NCBI GenBank assembly: GCA_009801015.1
Contig: VHZZ01003894.1
Span: 24,740 to 88,739, forward strand
DNA: 64,000 nt
DNA from: Silene noctiflora
Lineage: Eukaryota; Streptophyta; Magnoliopsida; Caryophyllales; Caryophyllaceae
Reading direction: 5' to 3'
The notes beneath the pieces are model-generated. The model was not told the origin of the DNA, did not search any database, and was given only the letters and a program-made list of their open reading frames with translations. Below are positions 11,201 to 24,765 of this stretch, in pieces (the first letter of the stretch is position 1; each line of letters starts with the position of its first letter). The position numbers and the translations under genes were made by a program.

Positions 11201-14200
11201 TGTCTTGCTAGTGACGCTGTTGACAAGTAGACTATTATATAACTATATATTGGAGTACATTTATTTAAACATTACATCGTCTTAATCTTAATATAGAAAT
11301 CTATCTCGCTTAGATCACATACCGTCTTTAGTGTGATGGCGTGTCTATTTTGATAAAGGTGTCAACCAACCAAAGGACTAATTAATACTACTAAGAGGTA
11401 GACCGTCTCCTATAATATAAGAAATGGACTAGTGTCGGATCAGTGGACATGGAGAGGTGCGCCTCAAACAAGTGAGCGAGCTTTAGAAAAAGGAATCTTT
11501 CCTATAGATATCAGATGTATAGGACGAGAGTTTGTTTACTATAGTAAGTTCCAAAGAAGAACCCGCCTATCTTTTCCCCAAGAACAGCAGGAAGCGTGTT
11601 GGCAGATAGGAGGGGTTCCAAGACAATAAGAAAAGAATACAAGAAGGAAGAGTCTTATTCCAAAGCAAATAGACGGATTATTCTCTTTTTTATAAGTCTA
11701 ATAAGGTAAGAAAGCTTTTTATAAGATTAAAGAAGAGAGCCACCCTTACCAGTAAGCCTGATTATAAGTATAATAGGGGAATTTCGGACTTGACTTAGTT
11801 ACTGATCCTTATAAGATTAAAATATAATTTTCATTTGTAGTAGTAGATCTGGCTCACGCCATACATAAGAGTTATGCAGAAAAAGGCTCCATAAGATAAG
11901 GCGCCTCTTTTGTTCGCATAAGCAGCTAGATGAAGAAGCCTTTAATAACTAAAAAAAGAGACTAATCTTTTCTCCCTAACCTAAGGCCAAGACTTCACTA
12001 GGTCATTCGGGGGACAAAGGAATTCCCTCGCTTACACTGATATACAATACATTGTCTTAAGCCATCGGCAGAAATAGACTAAGAAAGAAGCAAAGTAGTA
12101 AGTAGTTTGCATACATAACATACATATAAGTAGTCCTTCTACAAGGCGAAAGGGATCGCTCCTATATAATCACATTATAACACAAGTAAAGGAGGCTATT
12201 TTTACACCCGGAGATAGAGAGCCTTTCATACTACTTAACCAGATCGATTAAAGGCAAAATTTAAAGATAAATAGTATGAATGGTTGGTTAGGGGATAAGA
12301 AAAAGAGATTTTACTTTGCTTTATTGTATGAAAAAGCCCTCTTGTATTGACTTCGAAGGTCTTTCCCTGCGAAGATTAGTTTTAGGTATATAAAGTGGGC
12401 TCTTTATTCCATGTCGTTAGCTGGCTAGGTTCCACTCAGAAAAGACTCTTTCCTTTGGGATTTTGTTCTGCTTTATACTGAGTAGAGAAGGAGCTTGACC
12501 GCGGCCGGATGAGTAGGCGCCGCTGGGGTGGGTCGGGAGTGCATCGTTTGGAGCGCACACGAGTTCGATTGAGTTTTTGAATAACCACACTATATTTTTT
12601 GTTTATCTTAATTGTTCAAAACGGTACATTTATTTTATATACTTTTATCTGAAAACTTAGAAGTAAAGTTAGTCCCTACCTGATAGTAGAAGTGGGTAGC
12701 GGTACTGGTTGGACGGTCTATCTCCCCTTTCCTTTATTGGTATTACTAGCCATTCCGTAGGAATAAAAGATAGAAGAACACTTGTAAAATTTAGTAAAAG
12801 ACTAGGAGCCGCTGTCCCACTTGAATAAGGAAGCAGCTGGTCGCCCCCCGGAATGCAGTTGAAGCGGAAGATGTCCCAGCCAGGGCAGTTTCAGATGATA
12901 GAGATAAGGGGAATTGGAACTTCTTTGTTAAATATAAGTATAGGATTTTACCTTTTCAGATGGAGAACGTAATCTCGACCAAGAATTTTAAATGCTTTGC
13001 CTCGGAGCACAGGATAGAGGCGGGCTTAGCCCATCACCACTTATGCCTGGTTTGAAGATTGATTTGTCAAAGCCAACCTAGTTTTTCCTTTTGTTGGCAC
13101 GGAAACCTCAACTCACATCCTTATAGTATAGAAAGATAGGAATCCTGTTCTATGTGATTTTATTTGTTACGTTAGAAAAGAAAGCCGACTCGAGATAGAG
13201 GTTTTTCGATCTAAATTAACCGCCTACTGGCATAGGCGATGGCGATCCGAGATATATATCGTACGAGATTTGACAATTAGCTCAGATTCTACAGTGCCTT
13301 GAAAAACGGCCTTTAAAGAATACGGGACGAGGGTAGAGCGCAACGACGGATCTTTCTTCGGCTTAACTTAAAGTGGGACTCGCCCACAAGATGGTTCTGG
13401 ATGCTCGGACAGGGTAAACAGACTAAGGTAAGGATTTCCACAACCTCCTTAACCGAAACCCACGCGATGGCAAGGCAAGCCAACGCCCGGTGATTGCATT
13501 GGTGAGTGTAAATATATAAAGAACCCTTCTTTTCAACCACGATCGTTAAGTGCCGGAGCCGTTGATTCCTTCAGTAGTATCGTGCCACCATTCCCTTGGC
13601 CCTTGGGTTTTGTCCAAGTCAATATTTCTTTTGCTAATCCCGTTAGGATGCCTATCTTAAGATTCTAAAAGACTTCGGTCTTTTTCTTCTGGCATACGAG
13701 GAAAACCCCTCCTAAAACTTAAAGGCAAAGGCGTGAATCACTCTAGAATTTTAAATAAGCAGTTGTGCAATTCTTCCCGCTCTTCGTCGGCCTCCCATAG
13801 ACCTAGTCACCAGTCCCATTAGCCGGTGAGCCAAAGAAGGGAGTTGCAGATGAGGTTCGTCATCGGCGCTTCAGAGGGCGAAGGACGGGGCAAAGCAAGA
13901 ACTGGGGGGCAGTAGCAGACTGATTGATCGCACTCGACCAACCCTTGCTCGAGCTGCATCCTTGACCGCCTCTTGTCCTACCTTTTTATATACAAAGGGA
14001 TTGGCCTTGGAACGTAACGCTCTTAACTACAAGGGTTCAAAAGCGAATGCGAACCGAACCCGAACAAAGGGACAGAAAATCCGGGCTCCTTGAGAAATTC
14101 GATTAAAGGCAAGCCTTTAATTTCCAATTAATCATAAAAATGGTGATACGTCTGGCCTTATATACCCCCTGGGCATTCACCTGGTAAGGCGGGAATACCT

Positions 14201-14371
14201 CAGTCGAAAGGATGGGACTGCTTGTCATGATTAATTGGCACAGGCACAAGAGAATAAAAACAAAGCAAAGCTGACAAGAAGGGAAGAAACCAGGGCTTTT
14301 TAGGCATTTACCTTCGTAAGAGAGCTTTTTTCCACTTGAAAGATTGCATCAAATAACAAACTCTCCCTTAA

Positions 14372-14383
14372 TCTTATATAAGA
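14372..14383. repeat. 12-bp perfect AT palindrome
   Basis: TCTTATATAAGA is perfectly self-complementary. It is part of the dispersed AT palindrome family, and a 10-bp version of the same core recurs at 27965-27974. Confidence 0.8.
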
Positions 14384-17300
14384 GAGATTTCATAGCCTCT
14401 CTCCTTCAATCCCGCTAGAATTTGACTCACTCACTCCCGGGCATTGCTTCTAACACTAGAATAAGTTCCGCTTTCTCCAAACCAAAGGGGTGAGGTCTGA
14501 AAGAGCTCTTGCTAATGTGATAGGTATGAAATAATACTGCCGTTAGGGCATAAGCTGTCGCTGAGTAAGACACAGTCGCAGAAACCAATATCAAAGACGT
14601 AGTCGAAGGTGATGGTGAGGTTGTTGGCTTCAAAGCTTTCTAAAGAACCCAGCATTGGCTAAATAAAGACTTAATAAAATACTACGTTTTCGGCTATGGT
14701 AGGTTTTTTTTTAGTACTGACTCAAGGAATCGATGACGAAATGACTCTTACTTCCGGAAAGGCATACGCTATTTTTCCAGTTATAGGGGGTAAATTCCCC
14801 GCTGGTCTATGAATGCATGTACTACAAATATATGTCATTAGAGACTCATTTTAGATACTTCTTATAAGGATTGTATTGCCAGTTGCTTAAGTTCCGTCCT
14901 TTAGAATGGATGCTTGCTTCTCCGATACTCTTTTTGAAGTCTGTTCGTCGCTAGCAGGTGTTGAGCTCCTCTCATTAAAGTATAAAGCCCCACTTAATAG
15001 GCAGTGGTCTGGGCATAGGTTATGAAGCTCCTTTCTTTGTTAGCGAGCAGAAGGTTCTCGAAGACCTCATCAGAGTAATCCCATTTGTTCTTTGAATTTG
15101 AATGAAAAGGGCTTTTAGTTACATCACATCTTTCATCCCAAGGTTGAACTCAAGGATATAATTCTATTGATATTCTCCATTTTAGTTGGGTGAGGATATC
15201 ATCGAGATCAATGTTAATTGAGTAGAGATTTCTTCTTCCTAAGATTGATAGGATTTGTGAACGATATTACGAAACTCAAGCAGGGGCACTCTTAACAAGA
15301 GGTTTAGTTTCGACCGGGGTGAGGCGCTAAGAACTGGCAAATTAATAAAATTTTTACAATACGAATGGAATGATCTATCTTTACGAGAAGGGAGGAGCCT
15401 ATTGATATAGCTGATCAAAAACCTTTGGGAATACGAACTGAGATATCCCAACCGAATAATTTACACGAGAGCGAGCCAGTCCCCACAGTATAGTTTTTTT
15501 ATGAATCTTAAGCTACTATTTACGAAAGGAAAGGATTTCTCTTCTATTCTGCAGGTCCGAAGTTTGACATTTTAAATCGCATACTCGAAACCCAAAGCCC
15601 TCTAACTACAGTGATATCCGAAACGTAGACCTATTCATTACTCTTATATTAGTAGTTAGTGGAAGAAAAGATCAATGCCATCGAGCCAAGGCAATTTCGG
15701 CATCCTTCTTTACCTAAAACCCCGGCCTAAAAGATTAAGACAAGTCCTTCTAGTGTAAGATAGGGTGATTCATCCTCAGTCTCCTTAGTTTAATTAATTC
15801 AATAGGATAGAATTCCTAGTCTAAGAAGAAAGAGACAAATGAGGAAAGTGGCTTTGTGATAGTTACTAAGGATAGGCAGCTGGTAAACTGTGTCAGAAAG
15901 TAAGTCAGATGGATCTGGAAGGTGCATAGCAGGCTCAACCAAAGGGGTGAATTCAAAAACCCTTCTCTAAGATGTGGGGCAGTGAAGTACCAGCGCAAGC
16001 CCAAGGATTAGAGAAAATTCTAGGAGAAGGCCGACGAATGATTGGCCCTTGCGCTAGCTGCTGACATTGGTGAAACTCAAATTGTGCTTTCCCACTTTAG
16101 AGGGGGCTTTCTTGGCATGTGTTCTCAGAGTTCAGATTTTAGGAAGAAAGTTATATGGGCCCATATAGAATAGAGAGGGATAAGACATACCGGTCGATCT
16201 TCTATATACTTGGTATTTTACTTTTCTGCTTTGGTCTATCGACCTTTTTCGTTCGCTCATTACTTTAGGCTACTCCTCCCTTTCCTCGATAATTATTCTC
16301 CCTTAACACAAGCTTTACTCGTTCTATCGGTGCTAACTCAAAAGGGGTGCCCGATTGGTGGTGGATGTCTTCTACTAAACAAAAGCCTGATCCCAGCCTT
16401 TCTTCACAACGTATTCTTAAAGTATCTATTCGAGTGTGTCTGATCGTGACTCGCATTTTCTGAGCTACTATTGGCACACTTGACTAAGAATAAGACTTTC
16501 TTTATAGTATGAATCCGCTACCACATTGCTCCGACCATCCGCTTAGAGAAATTACCAAGAACCACCATAATAGCATTCAACTTCTATACAAGAAGATGGA
16601 AGATTTAATAAGTGAGGATAGCATTGCCGCCATATTGAAGCCAAAGAATGCACCTAAATAGCGGAGTCGTAGTCAGCGGTCATTCCCGCAAAAATGGAAA
16701 AGAGTAAGTATTTGAGACTTATTTAGTACTCATCAGATGCGCCTTTCGCACGATTGGGAACATTCTTCCTTAACACTTGAGTTTGTCATCTTTTTACAAG
16801 ATTTGAAACGAACCGTGCTCATTAACAAGGCCCCGTCTTCGCATCGGGATGCCAAAATAAAAGTACTCTTTCCTTGCTTGCCTTAATGGAATTCTTTCTT
16901 TTCCTGACTCTAAAAGTTATAAAATTAAGAATGTACCTTGCGTGAGAAAAGCATGTCCATTTGCAGAGAAAGACCCACTATATTATATCAGTCAGAGTAA
17001 AAACAGAGAAAAGATGCCGATTTTGAAGCAGCTTTAGCTGTGTCCTTCTAAGGTGTAGGTGGGCTACAGAGTGTTCACTGCCTACATCTTTTTTGTTCAT
17101 CGGATACCTAAAGTTACGATTAAGAGCCTATGCCCCTATGGCCTTTGGATTTTTCTTGTATTATGGCATCTGCTTGTTCTGGCTTTGACTTTACTAGATT
17201 ATACAAGATATAAGATGAGCCTTTAAATGAAAGAATGGAATTTAGTTTAGACATGCTTTTCTCGATCTCCCAACACAAACTTATGGGAAGGCTCTTCAAG

Positions 17301-19158
17301 CCCTAGTTTTCCAGACACACTAGCAAAGAAGGACTTATTCTCATCTTCTGAAGTGTTGAACTGTCTGTCTTCTGCTGCGGAGGAGGATGAAAGAAATGAG
17401 ACTTTCTATGATATAATATATGGGTTTTTAACTCTATCGGTTTAAGTTGAAATTGATCTTGATCCACTTTCATACCATAACATAAAGGATTCTCCCCCTT
17501 ACCTACATACATAACCCATCATACCGGATACTAATATAAGAATAAAGGAATTCTAAAGCAAAGTAAGCTCTTCTTAATGAAACGACTCTCAAAAGAGGGG
17601 CTCTATTGAAATGCAGAAGTATACGTGGCAGCGTGCGAAGATAGATTAGTAGTAGTAGTCGGATGTTATGATTGAATTGAAAAGAGTGGTGGGCACGCTC
17701 CTTAAAAGACTCAACCGAGGTTGGTGAGCATACCGGCTTTTTCAAACTCAAAAAAGAAGCGAGCCTGTTTTCAAGGTCCTACTTCAAGAGATAGTCAGTC
17801 TAGGAGCTTTTCCCACCAATCCGGGCTTAACTACTGGATAGGGACTATGAATTTCATCTTAATCTTCAATGCTTGTTAATATAGGACAAGGATTGATATG
17901 TCAAAGAGAAGAGGGGATCCGTCTACTGAGATTATTCGAGAGTGCTTGTATCCACAGACACATACGTCACACCTTATTATTCTATCCGTGAATGAGGAAG
18001 AAGCGAGGACTGATCCGTGCTACGGGGGTGGCTGGCCCACATTAAATTTATACTTAGATTAATCCCACTTTAATCAGTGAATGAATAGGGAACAACTTAT
18101 TTAAATAAATGTGACATTCTTCAATGCCAACTTGATAGGTCTTTAAGAATCTTCCGTCGACTTTGAAGTCTCTCTTTTCTCACTTTTAGGCAACTAAACT
18201 AGAAGAATTGAATTTAACATTAAAGGTGGATCAATCGCCTCTTCCCAGGAGCCCACGAAAGCGCCGCACTAACTCAGCTTGAAACAAAAAGCAAAGGAAG
18301 AATCGCACTTATGCTTTTAATTCTCATTTGAGACAAACCATAGAAGGAGATGAGTCTTGAGCTCTTTTTCTAAGCTGAAGAAGATCGATCGCAAATCGAA
18401 AGTGCCAGTCAAAGAAAGATCTTCGATCGAAGAAGAGATTTAGTTACGAGACTGACTTAGACGGGCAGGCAATAGGCCTTAAATTTAAAGAAGTAGAGTT
18501 CGGTTTCTGGAATACCTCGGTAATCAAAGAGTTAAGCTTCAGTTAGAGACTAAAGAGAGAGATTCCGTTGGAACTGCAAAGGCGAAAACCAATGCGAGGC
18601 TTCGTTACGTTCGTTAAGATAAGTGCCGTCGGGGGAGAACTGGCTAATGGTAGGGGTTCTCATCAGATCACGGGCAAGCTTCGCGTCTTTCTTCTTTAAT
18701 CGACCACGCACTACATTTATTCTCCTATCTATAAAAAGATTTGGTCCAGCTGACTACTTAACCTCCGCTTTCTCTAGTTTACATTTAACTTCACTTTCTC
18801 CTGATTACGGCAGAATCACGGAATAGGCATGGAAAGGCAGGATCAATAAAGAATGCCTTTTCCTTTTTCTTCTTTCCAAAGGACGCGGCTCTTTCAAGAG
18901 CTTCTACGAAGATCTTTTACCCCCTTCCCTTTCCAACGCTCGCGAACGTTTCATTCTAACGCTCACCATCAGGATTTCAAAAAGCATTGGGACAATCCCT
19001 TGAATTTAACGAGCATAGTTTGCCCTCTTTCGCGGCGGCTGCCCTCGGCTTCGTTTAGAAGAGTTCCCCTCGAAGGAAAGTTCTCGATTATATAGACAAG
19101 TTGTCCACGAAAGGATTAAGTCTTTATTGAGAAAAAGAGTAGAACTTCCTGTCTTTTG

Positions 19159-19354
19159 TATCTACGAACATCATCGGCGAAAGCTGCTTCTTGTTCATCG
19201 GCATCGATTCCCCCCTCCAAAAAAAGGGAATATCCTCAATTGGATCGGCTTCTTTTGTTGGATTCTTTTCCGCGCCTATTCTTATGTCGAGACACTTCCT
19301 ACCTCAGCTGACGCTTCCGACTAAGATAGACATTTGGTGCCTTGCTTTCTTACT
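19159..19354 (+). repeat. diverged repeat R1, copy 1
   Basis: This copy shares a series of aligned blocks with 40622-40774 in the same orientation. At the left edge, TATC-ACGA-CA-CATC-GCG is followed by AAGCTGCTTCTT and TTCATCGGCATC. At the right edge, CCTCAGCTGACGC is followed by ATTTG-TGCCTTG and TTACT. Within blocks the identity is roughly 80-90% by eye. This copy is about 40 bases longer, mostly from extra sequence between the two edge blocks. An open frame of 65 codons (19127-19324) covers much of it, but the reading is not conserved in copy 2, so it is unlikely to be coding now. Confidence 0.75.
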
Positions 19355-20003
19355 ACCAAAGATAAGGAAGTGAAGCTTGTGGGCATCTCACAATCCGACA
19401 AAAACAATCTGCTAGTTCTGGAGCGACCCCCTACCCTACTTGGACATACCACTCCATACTTAGTGAACAGTCAGCCGGCTTCCTTTGGAATGTAAATATA
19501 AGTGCCCTTGGTTTCAGAGACTTCTACTGCGTAAAAATTCCCAAACTATACTTCTTTGCTTTGTCAAGATTTTGGCTTGTGATGGAGGACCTACACCCAG
19601 CGAAAGACTAGCCTCACCTATACTCTAGCATAGGATAGCCAGCTCTAAATCTATATGGAGTCCCATTCCCGACCGTGGAATTAACTTAACCTTACCTTGG
19701 TTTAACTTTCTACGCCAGCGCTTGATTAGATAGATCGGTCTGATCGAAGGGGTAAAACTTTTAGGCCTAAGGGGCGAAAGTTGCTCCAACCTGCCATTTT
19801 TCGTCATTCGCTGCTTTTTTTAGTAAGATGGACTTTTCTATATAATTACTCGGGAATCCTCCTTGCTTGGCCCAAATTAGCACTTTCACCAGCAAATGTG
19901 GCAACTTGCTCTTCTTACGGGAATGAATCCTTTACCCCTTGCTCTGGCGTAGGAGTTTCAGCTGCTAACGACAGGTCTTTACCTCGGTAAATGCATCTCA
20001 GGA

Positions 20004-20531
20004 TTGGCTCGAAACGCCGGCATTGTCCCTGGCTTTGGGCGCCCTTACCTGTGTCCCATTGCCTCTGATCTCATTTACTTGATCAGCTTGTGCTTAGATT
20101 TTCAACGCGATTTGTTTACCTGCTTTCGGTACTTTACTGCGTGCTCCTATCGGTACAAACCTTTTTTTATTGTCAGGCCATTACAACAATTGCCAGTTTC
20201 ACATGCCCTGGTTTTGCTCGAAATAACAATCTCCGGAATTGCCTTCAATCGATCCAGCGAATTCTATCTCATAGGAATGCTCCATCTTCCTCTGCTTCGC
20301 CATCCCACGTCTAAGCCAACCCTCCTTCGTGAGACTTTTCTGTCTTTGTCTTTTGAATGTGGGGAATTTGAAGCCATCATGACTCTTCTGTTGGTCGAGC
20401 TAGTAAACTTCCTCCTCAATTTCAATGTGAACTTTTTCATTGAACCCGGTCATTTTGGTCATAAGATGAAACCCCTTCCCCGAGCATGTGAATCGCTTAA
20501 ATCCCCTTTGAACCTTTCCATGTGTCTTTAG
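20004..20531 (+). other. unassigned open frame, 175 codons
   Basis: This is the longest open frame in the window, but it starts at TTG and has no ATG until about residue 92, leaving about 84 codons. The reading is rich in Leu, Phe, Cys and Ser with several hydrophobic patches, which is what T-rich DNA gives by chance in this frame. I recognise no family. A second frame at 20090-20314 overlaps it with similar composition. Most likely not a gene. Confidence 0.12.
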
Positions 20532-22285
20532 GTAAAGCGTGTAAACAAAGAAAAACTGCGGATAACTTCCTACCATAGGAAAAGTACTTCGTCACATACG
20601 GCTTGGAGGAGATTCTTCATAAAAAATGTCAGCCTTTTCTTATATAATTGGTAAATGCACTGGTTGGGCTCAAAATTCATAAAAAGGATTCGGTTTACAG
20701 CGCTAAATGGAAGGTACTTTTTTTTTTTATTATTTTTGAGACTTCGTTCTTATGGCTCTGTGTCCTAAAGCGAGGTTTACCAATAAAAAAGACTCTTCTT
20801 CTCGGTAAGGCTCAATATCCCACGGATCCTCTCACTAGCATCCGATACCCTACTTAAGAGGAACTTACACGAGAAGAAAAACATCCATTCCAGTGAAACC
20901 CCGTTGAGAGAGCCCGGCTAACTGAGTTAGTCCTACTGTGTCCATTGAGTCGAAATATGCTTAGCACGATTCCTTATCTTATATAAAGAATAACTCAAAA
21001 AGCTAAAATAGAGAGCCTTTTTTAAAAGCAGTCTGTCTCAAGGGTCTACTACTGCGGAAGGGAGTGATTGCCTCACTGAGAGATAAATCCCATATTGTGA
21101 AAGGTCGATCACCCTACACTTTCTTAGGATTTTCCCTTGCGTGCGAGCTCCGACTCAACTCCTGATTGAGCCAACTCCTGTGAATTTAATAACTTTTTGA
21201 ATGCCTGTCTAATTTAATTATAAGGGCTAATCTGATCCGAAGATTAAGGCTGGAATAGGTGGCTATATCATAGAAAGAGGGGAAGAAACCGAGTAAGAAC
21301 TAATTTTCATTAGCCAGGCTAACTGACAGCAAGCTTTCTCGTTAGGAGAGGTTCTTGGCTCTACTGACAAGGTTCTGAAATATCTCTTAAAACCCTATTC
21401 GCAATCGCCTACTCATTCCAGTACGTACTTCACCCATTAACTTCGCTCTGGCTACACTCGCTAGGGGGAGGGCTTGTTGGTATGGCCAATGGATTGGGGT
21501 GCACAGAATCCTTTTCGGGGCGGGTGGATGATACATGATTTGATTGGACAGACTGCTTGCATATTAGGAGGGGCCCCCCGGCTGGCCTATTGAATGCACA
21601 TAAGGAAAGGTCAGATATGTAGATAACTTGTCGTAACTGGCTATATGGACTGGGTACCTCTCCTTGAATAAGATAATATACGTGTACTTCTTTCCAAGAA
21701 TGAGTGGGCGCATGCGTGCGCGGATAAAAGTTTTTGTGCTAAAAGAATTCTTCGCTTGCTGTTCTTTTTACTCAGGCTCCGGCCTACAATGTTCTTTTAC
21801 ACTGGTAATGCCGAAGTTCCTCAATCAAAAGGAAAGCCAAGGGAAAGTCAATCCCGCTCAGTCATCAGTAAATAGATTATCGAGATCTCGTAGTCGGGGA
21901 AGTTTACCCACCAAGATGTGCATCAACCCTGTCCCGACAAGCAAATGATCCTGCCATCAGTCGAAACAAGAACCCGACCAGGCAGTCAAAGATGTCCGTA
22001 AGTTCACGAGCTAACATAAGAAGCTGGTCTTGTGTAGTATGCACAAAACGTCAAAATTGGATAAAAAAAATCCTTCGGGGAAGATCTCCAGAAAGTCCTA
22101 GCTTCCCCAAAACGCCACTCGTTCGGTGCCGCAAAGAACTTCTTTGCGCGGAGCTACACCTTTCTCACTAACTGCTTCTTGCCTCCTTATTTTTCTTTGG
22201 GCAAGATGTGACTTCCCCCTTGTAAACTTCCTCTTGCTTTTGAATTCCCTCGCGTGTAAACAATCTCTCCGCTCTGCTCCATAAA

Positions 22286-22495
22286 ATGGTCGGTAAGATA
22301 GGGAGAAGAGGATCCACCAAGGTAGTGAAGGCTCTTTATTGTAAAGATTTGTATGAACGAACCCATTATTTTTTAGCATTAGTACGGATCAACCCTCGAA
22401 AGAAAGCTCTCTTAATCAGAGGATTGGTAAAATTAGATTACAAGGATGCTCGTATGATAGAGCACTTGAATAATTTCAAAAGGTATTGTATGTAA
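22286..22495 (+). other. unassigned basic open frame, 69 codons
   Basis: Begins with ATG and encodes a short basic protein of mixed composition (many Lys and Arg, with aromatic residues), with no low-complexity run and no membrane helix. The composition looks more protein-like than most frames here. It overlaps a 93-codon frame on the opposite strand (22098-22379). I cannot assign it. It could be a fragment of a ribosomal or nucleic-acid-binding protein, or chance. Confidence 0.18.
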
Positions 22496-22775
22496 ACCAA
22501 CTAGGTACCCCTTGCCCTCAAGAGAGACGAAAATGGATTATGAGTTGCATTTTTGCTTGCTTTTCTCTTACCGAGCCGAGAATTGGTACACCTTAGTTCT
22601 CACTGAGAGGAAAGCCCGCCAAAAAAGACAAGGGCCTCTTTGCGCTACATCAACAGCCAGCGGCATTACTCTTCTGGGGGATTTTCCCCTAAAAAGGGAG
22701 CTTTATTTAAGAAAGGAATATCTTCTTTCTGAAAGACTCCGTAACAGCCCTCTGGTTACCTTTCTTCCGCTCTAC

Positions 22776-22805
22776 TGCTCGCTTCGGGACTAGACTCGCT
22801 CGTTC
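22776..22805 (+). repeat. 30-bp repeat R2, copy 1
   Basis: This 30-base segment matches 61722-61751 at 27 of 30 positions. The shared parts are TGCTC, CTTCGGGACTA and TCGCTCGTTC. A third, more distant copy lies at 63761-63788. Small repeats of this GC-richer kind are typical of plant mitochondrial spacers. Confidence 0.8.
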
Positions 22806-23326
22806 TAATAAGGTTATGAAATATCTCGAACACTCGTGAAAGGTAGGGGAATTTAGAAAGTAATGAGTATGCCTAATCAAAGAATAATATAAAGAAAGAT
22901 TTATAGAATATCTTTGATGAGAGTATTTAGTTATAATGAATAAAGTGCCCTATAAGTAAGGGGCCTGTCTAGCAAGCGAACTTCTCCCACTAAACCTGAA
23001 CACGAACACAAGTGTCTGGGAAGGAAATATACGTGAGTCAGAAGAAGCTTATGACTTACCTCGACCTAATTGCTTCAGCGTGATTGCTTGCTGCTTTTAT
23101 TTTAAAGGCCTACTGGCTCCTGTGTTTCCATCGAATTCAACCACATATGAAGACTCTTATTCCGAAATCTAATATAGTAAGTAAGATGGATCCGCAGTCA
23201 GTGTAAAGAGTTAGTCGCCCAAAGGAAGCGTGGATGTCAAGAATGGTCCACAAGCAGTATAAGATCAGATAGGCGTAAGAGGCCCCATCTGTGAAGGAAA
23301 GCTTGCCCTTATCATCGGCGAAGGGG

Positions 23327-23346
23327 TTCTATTCTATTCTATTCTA
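23327..23346. repeat. TTCTA microsatellite, four units
   Basis: Four perfect head-to-tail copies of TTCTA. No nearby gene. Confidence 0.9.
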
Positions 23347-24600
23347 TACGAGATTACATCGGTGTAAAAAATGAAAACAGTCAAATAGAGCCCTTACCCC
23401 TGCAAATAGCAAGATATAAATTCAGTGAGCCCCATAAGTAAGGGGGCTGATCGGTAAGGCGACCAAGCGCATCTAATAGGTTGGTTAGTAAGCCCGTACT
23501 GCACGCGCACATTCTATGACGAGCATAGCATCACATCAAAGACCTAATTCCCACCCTTCTTTTTTTATTACGTTGCTAAGGAGGTTCCCGAGAGTTCTTT
23601 TTTAGTGGTTTAGTGATAAATATCTGAGATATGTAAGCAATTAAAGTGGGTCTTTTGCCACATTACAAGGACATGTATTCAGCGAATTGACCTTTGTTTT
23701 CGTTGTCACCCGGCTTACCGACTGGACGATTAACAGTTTTGACCAGTCTCTTCGAAAGTCATCAAAAGCAGCAAGTTGAGCATTTATTTGATTTAAGCCT
23801 AATTAAGCAATATCGCGTAAGTGAATAATAGTAATCACACTTCGTAGAACAACCAAAGCAGTGTTTGACGCCCCAAAAGACAGAGAGAATTAGGGTTCAA
23901 AGCGAACGAGTGTATGTAAGATAACTTTTTTGCTCGACCAGCGAGTGAAGTTCCGTAGCGAGGCGGCTCTTAATGGGAGAGGAGAGGGATAACATGACTC
24001 GACTGGCAAGGGGAGGGGTTTAGATGTTACGCGTGCTGATTTTTATGTCAAAGCTAAAAACGCCCTTATACTACCGATACCTTTTGTCAGTAAAGATATA
24101 TGGGCTTATATATAGGCTGGGTATATAATAGATACAGGTACGAACAGACCTTCGGTGTGATCAAAAAAAGGCGGGGCTAGACTGCATAGGCTGAAAACAG
24201 GTAAAAAGCTCGACCTGATCGCTACTATACTCGCTACATACTTTCGTTCCTTGAAAAAAGCTTATGGGCATAATATAATCAGAAAGCCTTCCTCAAAGGT
24301 TTTTCTTGCACGGAAACCCCAACTGAATAAGTTTCATCTACTTCATTATCCCCACCTGTGCCTTCGAATTCAACTGCGGTTTACTCAGTCGTAGCTTCCT
24401 ATCCTAAAACTGCAAATGTGTCTTTCGAGCAAGACCGTGAAAAAAGAGATCAATGTGGTTCTAGCTAGTTTATTAACTATTAATTAAATTACTATGCTTT
24501 ACTTGCCAATGTCCTTTGTCCTAAAAATGACTTAGTCTGGGTTCGAAACGTCACTCACTGTACTTGGTTCGGATTGACTTCGACTCCCCCGAAGAGGGAG

Positions 24601-24765
24601 GATGCTTCGTTTTTTCAAGAGGGTTACTTGTTCAAAGGCAATCGACTTTGTATTCCTTAAGGGGTTAATTCAGGAGCTACTTGTTCGTGAAGCACATGGA
24701 AGAGTTCTAGCAGGACATTTTGGTACTAAGAAGATGTATGACATAATAAGTAAATCCTTCTATTA
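24601..24765 (+). mobile_element. Ty3/gypsy LTR retrotransposon fossil, pol fragment
   Basis: A short remnant of the pol polyprotein of a plant Ty3/gypsy element. It shows the conserved stretch before and within the zinc-binding N-terminal part of integrase. Recognisable peptides are GYLFKGNRLCIP and ELLVREAHGRVLAGHFG, the latter holding the histidines of the HHCC finger; the K-x-Y segment that normally follows is also visible. Only about 55 residues survive, and reverse transcriptase, RNase H, the integrase core, gag and LTRs were not seen nearby. The fragment is broken and old. Such elements belong to nuclear genomes, so this is best read as nuclear DNA transferred into the organelle. Confidence 0.85.

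Larger units (their letters stand above)
6413..19158. other. gene-free stretch
   Basis: No recognisable gene. The region near 7.1-8.5 kb has more and longer open frames than its surroundings, including a reverse-strand frame at 7819-8232. The part just before it, 7620-7770, is very T-rich. AT palindromes lie at 7627-7636, 11411-11420 and 14372-14383. Short diverged repeats link 8540-8560 with 13718-13738 (around CTTAAAGGCAAAGGCG), and 13085-13120 with 24300-24335. Confidence 0.55.
19355..24600. other. gene-free stretch
   Basis: No recognisable gene. It holds the longest open frame of the window (20004-20531), a basic 69-codon frame at 22286-22495, the first copy of the CGCTCGTTC repeat (22776-22805) and a TTCTA microsatellite (23327-23346). 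I saw no RNA gene or intron end. Confidence 0.55.

Noticed and set aside
14315-14323. CGTAAGAGA, matching the dicot mitochondrial promoter core CRTAAGAGA
   Set aside because: About one match per 64 kb is expected by chance on two strands, there is no AT box upstream and no gene downstream.
19127-19324. Open frame inside repeat R1 as a gene
   Set aside because: The second copy of the repeat has length differences that do not keep the frame, so there is no sign of coding constraint.
20004-20531. Longest open frame as a possible novel protein
   Set aside because: It needs a TTG start, has no ATG in its first half, reads as low-complexity hydrophobic sequence and matches no family I know. Kept only as a low-confidence open frame.
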